A DNA stretch of 64,000 nt from contig OX352772.1 in the NCBI GenBank assembly GCA_947095535.1, positions 214,689,222 through 214,753,221 on the forward strand. Direction: 5' to 3'. Positions 22,703 through 31,817 of this stretch are shown piece after piece. Below the pieces are notes generated by a model, which was not told the DNA's origin, made no database searches, and saw only the letters and a program-made list of their open reading frames with translations. The position numbers were made by a program, and so were the translations under genes. Each line of letters starts with the position of its first letter. Positions within the stretch are counted from its first letter, which is position 1. The DNA is from Poecilobothrus nobilitatus (taxonomy: Eukaryota; Arthropoda; Insecta; Diptera; Dolichopodidae).

Positions 22703-23200
22703 AATGTAATTTTGGTCATTAATATCGATTATTATTATAAACTTTTGGTAGTACCCTGTGATATCAAGGAAACTTTTTAGCTGTTTTCTTGTTGTTGGTA
22801 GTTTGAGTTCTTTGATTACTTTAACATTATTGTCATTAGGCTTTATGGCATTGGGATTTATGGCTTTATGGCATTTTTAGATTGTAATGTCTAAGTCGTT
22901 TAAGGATAATATTAGTTGCTTCTAAATGTTCCTGTAAAGAAGTTGAGAAAATTAATATGTCGTCGAGGTAAACGTAAATTTTATTTATTAAATCTCTTAA
23001 AACGTGGTTCATGACCAGTTGAAAAGAGGCAGGAGCATTTTTAAGTGCTCTACCCAACTTGTCAAAAAGGGAGTCCATGTTTGGGATAGGAAACTTGTCG
23101 TCCGTGGTAATTTCGTTTAATTTTCTACAATTCTCCACTTAGGTTTACCCGAGTTATCTATTTTATTTGGAACAACCCAAATTGGAGAATTATAGGGAGA
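22703..23200 (-). pseudogene. pol: Reverse transcriptase of errantivirus C, motif A deleted
   Basis: The open piece 23138-22866 shows [20 protein letters not shown] and LFDKLGRA, then jumps directly to LKNAPASFQ and YLDDILIFSTSLQEHLEA. The TTLDLAKGYHQI block with the motif A catalytic Asp and the following FGL segment are deleted. Upstream, 23200-23140 gives the [14 protein letters not shown] start. Downstream to 22703 the thumb and connection (FLDITGYYQK-like) are frame-broken. The polymerase cannot have been active in this copy. Confidence 0.85.
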
Positions 23201-23201
23201 A

Positions 23202-23870
23202 TTATTTGGTTGGACTATACCTACCATGCGTGAGCATTTCTTTTACTTGTTTTTCTACTGCTATTTCGTGAATTTTAAGAAAAAGAATTGTTTTCGAATA
23301 AATTGGTCGTGAATGTTCAATTATAATTTTGTGTTTCACTTCGGTTATATGGGTTAGACTATCTCCCTCCCTGTAAAACAAATCATTATTTTTTGATAAA
23401 ATTTTTTTTAAAATTTTACACTCTTCCGTGCTCATATGTTCAGTTTGTAAATTTTGGAAAATATCAGGATGGTTTATATTCAAAATTTCCAACTGAAAAG
23501 TTTCATTATATGGGCAAGAATTTTTAAATTTAGTTTTAACGCCATTAACTTCGATTGTACTTTCTAGTAAATCGATTTTAGCACCAATCGGTGTAAGCAC
23601 ATTTTGCCCTAAGATCGCATCAAAGTTTTTATTATTTAAATTGTAAACTTTCCAACTCATCGTTGTATTTTCATTAAATTCGGAAGGAGTTTTCGTGATA
23701 ATTTCACGTTCTATATTTTTGCCTCTCATTAGGGTTGTTAAACAAATGGGTATTTTTAATTTTGATTGCCTTTCCATTGGAAAATTATTTGGTTTAAGTA
23801 CTGACGTAGCAGCACCAGTATGTATAAGACAATTAATTTTTATATTGTCGATAGTAAGTTCTGCTATGGG
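23202..23870 (-). pseudogene. pol: Aspartic protease and linker of errantivirus C
   Basis: Minus-strand reading gives AELTIDNIKINCLIHTGAATS near 23865-23805: the protease motif, normally DTGA, here reads HTGA because the codon at 23822-23820 is CAT. The domain continues through the ILGQNVLTPIGAKID block, the usual protease end, and a linker to the RT start (REGDSLT, VKHKIIIEHSRPIYSK). The open part is 23777-23202. Loss of the catalytic Asp alone would inactivate maturation. Confidence 0.85.
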
Positions 23871-24910
23871 AGGAGGGAGGTTGTTGGAGGCGAAGTTTGA
23901 AAATTTTCTATATGATATGAATTTTCTGTATTATTACTACGGTTTGAATTATTATTGCAGTTTGTAGTGTTATGGTCGGCGTCCATTGATTCGTAACTGT
24001 TATTGTTATTTTGCCACCTAGTATTACTAAAATTTGTATTTCTAGTATTTTGACTATTGTTTGAAAAAAAAATTCTAATATTTTGGCTATTACTATTGTT
24101 ATTATTATTGTTAAAAAATTGGTTGCCATAACCATTTTGATTATAATTGTTTTGTCTTTCATTGTTATTGTTACAGCGAAAGTTATTGTTATTAGTGATA
24201 TTATTATTATTACTACTATTCGGACCGCGATTGTAATTATTAATTTGTCAATTTCTATTTAAACGGTTTGGCCTAAAATTTGAATTGAAATTATCATTAC
24301 GACCAACCGTGATCCCCGTTTGCAACAATTCGTTATAGGCTTCTTCTAAACATTTAACATTTTTTGTTCTTGAATAAATAGAGTCATTCCTATTTATTTT
24401 AGAAAGGAATTTCTCTAAAATACTAATTTCATTACACGTAGGCTTATAGTCATTTGGTTTTAATTAATCTAATTGATACTTATAAAACTTAGGCCATTAT
24501 AAAGTTGATTTACCGATCGAAATTGTGTTTTTTCTGCCTCTTTTTTTAACTGAAGATATGTTTCTTGTACGCCAAACGATTTTATTAGTTGTTCTTTTAT
24601 CTGGTCTCATGTAGTAGCCTCGTTTAATCTCCTGGTGGACACGGCAGCTTTGCCCTGAATATTTCCCCAAGAATATTCTCGTTACATATTTACGTTGATC
24701 TACATCAGTTAGCATTCCTGCCAGCGACTCCACTTCGCTAATAAAACTAAATACTTCATAGTATCCGGTCTCAGCAAATTCTGGAGCAGCTCTGGCTTCC
24801 ATTACAATGTCACTTAAGGTAAGGCCTGTTAGTGCCATAATTTGATTATTTATTTGTATTCTTAACGCTTGAAATACCAATGCAATTCTGTCTATCTCAA
24901 AACTACTCAT
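23871..24910 (-). pseudogene. gag: gag of errantivirus C, frameshifted
   Basis: The N-terminal piece starts at 24910 (137 residues open, to 24497) and contains a FEIDRIALVFQALRIQINNQ start and a capsid-like helical region of the 17.6/297 type. After a frame break, 24480-23900 is dominated by Asn, Ile and Thr codons reflecting AAT/ATT/ACA-type repeats: the Asn-rich tail, read in shifted frames as 24162-23908. The gene lies directly upstream of the protease, as in element A. Confidence 0.75.
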
Positions 24911-25636
24911 ATATTTAAAAAAACGTTTTTTTTCTTCTAATACCGATCAATACTTGAAAATAACACTATTTTTTTTTATAATAATGTTATTTTTTTAAAT
25001 AGTGTATGACAAAAATAGAAATTATTTATGAAGTTCACTTTTTATTAATTTTTTTTTTTTTGAAAGTTTAACAGGTTTATATTTTGTTTGTCTTAAAAAA
25101 AAATATTTTTATGAATTGTTTTTAAATTAATTTCTGCATTTTATTTCCGATTTATTATTTTTTTAAATAATTTTTTTTTTTTCATTTTTAAAAAATTTTT
25201 TAATAAAATAATACTATATTTAAAACAGTTAAATAAAATAAAAATTGATGTTTTTTTTACAAAAATGTTTTATTGTATAAATAATACAATTAACTTATAA
25301 CGTTACTTTTTTTTTATTTTATTTGAAGAAAATGTTTATTTAATACAAAAATTAGATATTATGACTTTTCAATTTAAAATAAAACTTAACACTGAAATTT
25401 CTAAAGAAAGGAAAAATTAACCAACGCTTCAATTTTTCCTAATTTCTAAAAAAAAATATATATAATAAAAAAACTTAAATTCTAAAAAATAATTACTGAC
25501 AAATTTATTTATTTCAAAGAAAATTATATCAACTGTCAAAGTATAATGACGCGCTTTTTTTCTTTGCTCTAAATTCTTATTTTTTTTAATTTTTATTTTT
25601 AAAATTTATTTTTTTAAAAAAATAATTGGTAAAGAA
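24911..25636. other. AT-rich DNA; 5' LTR of element C not found
   Basis: The leader and 5' LTR of errantivirus C would be expected here on the minus strand. Instead there is homopolymer-rich sequence without the AGTCATATATCC start or a convincing tRNA-complementary site. No coding potential. Confidence 0.5.
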
Positions 25637-26309
25637 ATGGCGAAAATATGTACCACCTGTGCACGAAATATTACTGGAAATTCCAAAGGAGTTCAGTGTA
25701 GTGGAAAATGTCACAGATTTTTCCACAATAAGTGTGCATCAGTGTCGAAGGAACTATTTGAAGCCGTTAAACCAGGAAGTGCAACATGGAAATGCTATGA
25801 GTGTATCATCTACTGGTAATGATACTTTAATAATTGAAGATAATGATGATGAAGATACTGATTCATCTCCTCAAACCAATTTTCATGTCAACTTAACAGA
25901 AATTGATATAAATGGATGCACTTTGCAAAGTCTAGCTTTGTATATGAAAACGCTGATTACTGTAGTACTTGAGATTCAAAAATCCCAAAATTACCTCTCA
26001 GCAGTAGTGGATGCTACATAAAATCAATTAAAAGACTTTGTAAAGTATAATAAACAAATGTTGGAAGAAAATAAAAAGCTAAAAGAGGAAATAAAGCTCA
26101 TTGAGGATAGAACAATTGAACTGGGAAGCATCATAAATAAATTCCAATACCAATTAGATGAAACATATAGTACTTTCTGGTCTACCTACGAATATCGAGA
26201 ATCCAGTGGATACTGTACACACGATATTTAACAAAATCCAAGCTAGCATTCGTAAGGAGAACATCATAAGAGTATCTAGTTTAAAAAAGTATTCCAAAAA
26301 TAATAAAAA
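25637..26309 (+). pseudogene. LINE ORF1, N-terminal two thirds (PHD finger, coiled coil, RRM-like)
   Basis: The first 60 codons form a PHD-type zinc finger: CTTC, then CSGKCHRFFHNKC and WKCYEC, giving the Cys4-His-Cys3 order. A frame break at 25817 is followed in another frame by an acidic linker (EDNDDEDTD), a stop at 26019-26021, a Lys/Glu-rich coiled coil (LEENKKLKEEIKLIEDRTI, about 26056-26112) and, in a third frame from 26158, an RNA-binding fold start (IVLSGLPTNIENPVDTV). Such ORF1 proteins occur in CR1/Jockey-type insect LINEs, where they bind the element RNA. The gene is cut at 26309 by the DINE-1-like insertion and resumes at 29469. Confidence 0.8.
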
Positions 26310-29300
26310 CGAGGAAGAATACAGTTGCCTTTGTCAACTCTTAGATACCCGTACGAACCGTTAGTATGTTCACAGCCTGTCACTCTGCTTACAATATTAT
26401 TTTTTTAATATTTTAGTATTTTAAAATAATTTGGGTGAATTTTATAATTTCTAGAACTATGGGTTGTACATATATTCAAACTATATGTTTATATGTACAT
26501 TCTTCAAAAGCAGATTCTAACCTTCCACATAACGATTATCAATCCAAAACTTTTTCAAATATTCTATAGTACCATTTAATACTAAGCGCTAAATGTATAT
26601 TAAATTTAATAAGTACAAAACAGTAAATATAATTTTAAATATTATATTATATTATGTTTAAATAATCCATTGACAGAATAATTTCTTATAAGTACAATAA
26701 AATACACATATGTATGTAAATACGGCGCTATATAATATACATATATACTCTTATCATTCATTCACTAGTGACATATACGATATGTAAATAAACATGATAT
26801 TATATAAGTATGTATATATATCAATATCATATAAATAAAAATTCTTCAAGCAACCGTTATGTTGTTTATTTATTTACATTTGTTTGTACTAGGCATTATA
26901 TCCTCAACAATTTCAAATTATCGAGTAAAACAAATGCAAACGAGGAAGAATACAGTTGCCTTTGTCAACTCTTAGATACCCGTACGAACCGTTAGTATGT
27001 TCACAGCCTGTCATTCTGCTCACAATATTATTTTTTTAATATTTTAGTATTTTAAAATAATTTGGGTGAATTTTATAATTTCTAGAACTATGGGTTGTAC
27101 ATATATTCAAACTATATGTTTATATGTACATTCTTCAAAAGTAGATTCTAACCTTTCACATAACGATTATCAATCCAAAACTTTTTCAAATATTCTATAG
27201 TACCATTTAATACTAAGCGGTAATTGTATATTAAATTTACTTAGTACAAAATAGTAAATATAATTTTAAATATTATATTATATTATATTTAAATATTCCA
27301 TTGACAGAATAATTTCTTATAAGTATAATAAAATACATATATGTATGTAAATACGGCGCTATATAATATACATCTATACTCTTATCATTCATTCACTAGT
27401 GACATGTACGATATGTAAATAAACATGATATTATATAAGTATGTGTGTATATCAATATCATATAAATAATAATAAAAATTCTTCAAGCAACCGTTATGTT
27501 GTTTATTTATTTACAATTTTTTGTACTACGCATTATATCCTCAACAATTTCAAATTATCGAGTAAAACAAATGCAAAAAATTTGTTGAACAAATTTGTTA
27601 GAAAATTTTAAAAAATCAAGTAACACTTTCGTCAATTATAAAGTAACCCTACATTATTAAAAAAAGTTGTTAACAGAAATAAGAGTATAATGTTGAAGCT
27701 TTAATTTTTGTGTATTACTTTAAAATAATTTTAACAGGTGTTCAAGTTACAGGTGTTTCAAAATAGGAAATTTTCAGTTTTTTGACCCCTTACAGCTCCT
27801 AAACGGAGGGTGATACAAAAAAAATTTCTGAAATGACTCATACTTATTTTCAAAGATCTACCTTCTATCAAAATTTCAAGTTTCCAACTTAAACCGTTTA
27901 GAAGATAGAAGGGTTAAAGGATTTTGCAAAATTTGAGTTTCGCATAACGGTAAATTAAGAAACCGTATGCCAAAAATATATATTTATTGTATATATACTT
28001 TTAAAGCTAATGAAAGTAGTAATCGTTTGGTGTTTTCAAAATGAAGATATACCTTATACAACTTGTGCTATAACAATTTAAATATAGAGCTTTTTTGAAC
28101 CTTTGGGGAGCTGTAGCTCCGTAACGGGTGGGGCTACAAAAAAAAGTTATAAAAAATAAAATTAATATTTTTGTGAGATCTATCAGCAGTTAAAATTTCA
28201 TAGCTCTATTTCAAAAAAAATGTGGGGATCTACAAGTTAGGTGTTCGAGAGCTACCCTAAATGTTGGTCCAAACTCAACCAAAAAAAATAGGGAACCTAC
28301 AAATTACTCCTAAAATATTTTGTGTAAATTTCAAGATTCTAGCTTTCTTAGTTTTTGAGTTAGCGTGCTGACGGACGGACGGACGGACGGACATGGCTCA
28401 AACGTCTTAGAATTTTTTTCTGATCCGATCCATACCTTTGTAGGTATATCTAGCTCGCTTATTTCGAGGTGTTACAAACGGAGAAGTAATTTTATTATAC
28501 CCGATCCTATCGTACGGGTATAAAAATTTGTGGAAGAAATTTGTTAGAAAATTTGAAAAAAATCAAGTAACACTTTCGTCAATTACAAAGTAACCCTGTA
28601 TTATTAAAAAAAGTTGTTAACAGAAATGAGAGTATAATGTTGTAGCTTGAATTTTTGTGTATTACTTCAAAAAAATTTTAACAGGTGTTCAAGTTACAGG
28701 TGTTTCAAAATAGGAAATTTTCAGTTTTTTGACCCCTTACAGCTCCTAAACGGAGGGTGATACAAAAAAAATTTCTGAAATGACTCATACTTATTTTTAA
28801 AGATCTAACTTCTGTCAAAACTTCAAGTTTCCAACTTAAACCGTTTAGAAGATAGAAGGGTTAAAGGATTTTGCAAAATTTGAGTTTTTCATAACGGTAA
28901 ATTAAGACACCATATTCTACAAATATATATGTATTGTATATATACTTTTAAAACTAATAAAAGCAGTAATCGTTTGGCGTTTTCAAAATGAAGATATACC
29001 TTATACAACTTGTGCTATAACAATTTAAATATAGAGCTTTTTTGAACCTTTGGGGAGCTGTAGCTCCGTAACGGGTGGGGCTACAAAAAAAAGTTATAAA
29101 AAATAAAATTAATATTTTTGTGAGATCTATCAGCAGTTAAAATTTCATAGCTCTATTTCAAAAAAAATGTCGAGGTCTAAAAGTTAGGTGTTCGAGAGCT
29201 ATCCTAAGTTTTGGTCCAAACTCAACCAAAAAAAATAGGGAACCTACAAATTACTCCCAGAATATTTTGTGTAAATTTCAAGATTCTAGCTTTCTTAGTT

Positions 29301-29468
29301 TTTGAGTTAGCGTGCTGACGGACGGACGGACGGACGGACATGGCTCAAACGTCTTAGAATTTTTTTCTGATCCGATCCATACCTTTGTAGGTATATCAAG
29401 CTCGCTTATTTCGAGGTGTTACAAACGGAGGAGTAATTTTATTATACCCGATCCTATTGTACGGGTAT
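26310..29468 (-). mobile_element. DINE-1-like Helentron derivative (HINE), with a second copy nested inside it
   Basis: A non-autonomous element of about 1.58 kb that interrupts LINE ORF1. I orient it on the minus strand: its 5' end is ATACCCGTACAATAGGATCG at 29468 and its 3' end is CCTCG at 26310. Marks of the Helentron-associated DINE-1 class are subterminal inverted repeats (ATACCCGTACGA, at the 5' tip and again at 26345-26356), a GTCC tetranucleotide tract (29317-29340 as GACG on plus), and a hairpin AGTTG/CAACT (26323-26339) between the 3' subterminal repeat and the tip. It holds no coding sequence. A second complete copy (26941-28521) sits between its two halves. The name is inference from architecture; the ends are read directly and recur in other copies. 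Confidence 0.72.
26941..28521 (-). mobile_element. DINE-1-like element, inner nested copy
   Basis: Complete 1581-bp copy in the same orientation as the outer element. It starts (on plus) CGAGGAAGAATACAGTTGCC and ends GTACGGGTAT, exactly like the outer copy. The outer element is split into 26310-26940 and 28522-29468, whose lengths sum to 1578 bp, the size of one element. The pattern half-half-half-half therefore reflects insertion of one element into the middle of another, at a run of A. The GACG tract is at 28369-28392. Confidence 0.8.
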
Positions 29469-29798
29469 AATGAAGAAAATGCTCTATACTTGATCGAGTT
29501 AAAATCTGATAAAGATAAAGATGAAGTTATGGTGAAGAAATCCAGCTACAAAAATCTTTTCACAGCAGATGTAGGCTTGGAGAAACATGGAAACAAAAAA
29601 ATATTTTTTCGACACCATCTTACTTCCATGCAATCCAAATTATACTATGAGGCTAAGCAGATTAAAATATCAGAAAAATTTAAATTCCTGTGGATCAAAA
29701 ATAATAAAATCTTCATGTGGAAAACGGACAACTCCAAAGTATTTAGAAATGAAAATTTATGCGATATCAGTTTTATTAAAACAAACTACTGCAAATAG
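29469..29798 (+). pseudogene. LINE ORF1, C-terminal third
   Basis: Continuation of the ORF1 interrupted at 26309. It reads NEENALYLIELKSDKDKDEV, then IFFRHHLTSMQSKLYYEAKQI and KFKFLWIKNNKIFMW, ending CDISFIKTNYCK and TAG. The conserved end of insect LINE ORF1 proteins has the same pattern (an HLT block, an aromatic-rich helix and FxWxxNGKIFMR). Joining it to the upstream part without the insertion gives a plausible in-frame protein. The last 71 bases are repeated at 36462 because of the large tandem duplication. Confidence 0.8.
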
Positions 29799-30119
29799 TT
29801 GTAATGTACTACATAAAATAACCATTTCAAAATTTTTTACATTTAAAAAAAAAAAACTTTTATTTTATTTATATTATTAAATTGTGTCTAAAATTATTTA
29901 TAAATTTACACTTTTTAATATTTTTTGTAACAATTCTAACTTTTAACATAACCTATAACACTACTTTTGGAAATTCTTACATTCATAAATCAAATTTAAT
30001 TTTTTTTTCTCATTTAATCTTGAACAATTTGTTAATTAAATCAACAACAACAATTAACTTAATATGTTTCAATATAATTCATCAAGTATTAATTTATTTC
30101 TCTTTGGTATCTACTTTAT
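29799..30119. other. AT-rich sequence after LINE ORF1
   Basis: Poly-A and poly-T-rich sequence between the ORF1 stop and the DINE-1-like element, repeated at 36533-36852. The frame 29882-30169 is low complexity; I see no ORF2 start here. Confidence 0.5.
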
Positions 30120-31817
30120 ATACCCGTACGATAGGATCGGGTATAATAAAATTACTCCTCCGTTTGTAACACCTCGAAATAAGCGAGCTAGATATACCTT
30201 CAAAGGTATGGATCGGATCAGAAAAAAATTCTGAGTCGATTAAGCCATGTCCGTCCGTCCGTCAGCACGCTAACTCAAAAACTAAGAAAGATAGAATCTT
30301 GAAATTTACACAAAATATTCTAGGAGCAATTTGTAGGTTCCCCATTTTTTTGGTTGAGTTCCGACTAAAACTTCGGGTAGCTCCCGAACAACTTTTAGAT
30401 CTCCACAATTTTTTTGAAATAGAGCCATGAAATTTTAACTGCTGATAGATATCATAAAAATATTAATTTTATTTTAATATTAATTTTTCTGTAGTCCCAC
30501 CCGTTAAGGAGCTTACAGCTCCCCAAAGCCCCCAAAAATCTCTAGATTTAAATAGTTATAACACAAGTTCTATAAAATATATCTTCAATCTGAAAATTCC
30601 AAACGATAAGTGCTATTATGAGCTTTATAAACATGTACGGTGTCTTAATTTACGGTTATAAAAAACTGAATTATTGCAAAATCCTTTACCCCTTCTATCT
30701 TTTAAATGGTTTAAGTTGGGAACTTGAAATTTTGACAGAAGTTAGATCTTTGAAAATAAGTATGAGTCATTTTAAAAAATTTTTTGTATCACCCCACGTT
30801 TAGGAGGGTCAAAAACTGAAAATTTCCTATTTTTAAACACCTGTAACTTGAACACCTGTTAAAATTTTTTGAAGTAGTAAATAAAAATTAAAGCTTCAAC
30901 ATTATACTCTTATTCCTGTTAACAACTTTTTTTAATAATATAGGGTTACTTTATAATTGACGAAAGTGTTACTTGATTTTTTCAAATTTTCTAACAAATT
31001 TCTTTAACGAATTTTTTGCATTTTGTTTTACTCGATAATTTGAAATTGTTGAAGATATAATGCGTAGTACAAAAAATGTAAATAAATAAACAACATAACG
31101 GTTGCTTGAAGAATTTTTATTTGTATGATATTGATATACATACATACTTATATAATATCATGTTTATTTACATATCGTATATGTCGCTGATGAATAAAAG
31201 ATAAGAGTATAGATGTATATTATATAGCGCAGGGGTGGCTCTACCATATAGGCAGCCTAGGCGGTCGCCTAGGGCGCTAAACTGTGGAGGGCGCCAAAAT
31301 ACGAGAGAAAAAATAAAAAGATATTTTATTTAGTTATAAGATTTTTTATAAACTGTTGAGGGCGCCAAAAAATTTGAAGAGAAAAATAAAAGCTACTTTT
31401 TTAAAAATTATACATAAAAACAAAATATTCAAATTTTGAAATTTTTAATTGAAATTGAGTAAGTATTTCTTAGGCGGCCATGACTTTTCACAGAATTTTA
31501 AATTTTCTGAAAATTTATACAGTATTATTTATTCGCAAAAAATTATAGTGGCATTTGGTATAGTGTTTTTGTTAAGAACAAATTTATTTGAAAACATTTT
31601 TCACAATTTAAAAAAAAATAACATAAGTAAAAAGTGTAACATAAGTAAAAAAAGTTTAAAAGTGTAATATAAGTAATTTCATAATTTAAATACTATTCTA
31701 TTTTATACTTTTATTTTGCGTACTGAGGTAAGAAACACATTAGGTTATATATCTAGATGTAATAGTCTCTAGTAAAAACTAACAAAAATAATTAATAATT
31801 TTTTATTACGTAGGGAC

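Larger units (their letters stand above)
16600..24950 (-). mobile_element. Errantivirus C with nested insertions
   Basis: A minus-strand gypsy-class element read right to left: gag (24910-23890), protease (23870-23202), RT (23138-22866), RNase H (22702-22266), integrase (20280-19700 and 19117-18482), env (18436-17087), polypurine tract and LTR (17081 leftwards). Two foreign elements split it: a LINE at 22265-20440 between RNase H and integrase, and a TIR element at 19118-19692 inside the integrase. No matching 5' LTR is found to the right of gag, so that end is lost. A solo LTR of the same family lies at 41395-41682. The protease active-site Asp and RT motif A are gone, so the element is dead. 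Confidence 0.88.

Noticed and set aside
25540..25560. TGACGCGC as a primer-binding site for errantivirus C
   Set aside because: It lies on the plus strand while element C is minus, and the following bases do not match a tRNA 3' end.
26310..29468. A CRISPR-like or satellite array from the repeated blocks
   Set aside because: There are two copies of two different blocks whose arrangement is fully explained by one element nested in another.
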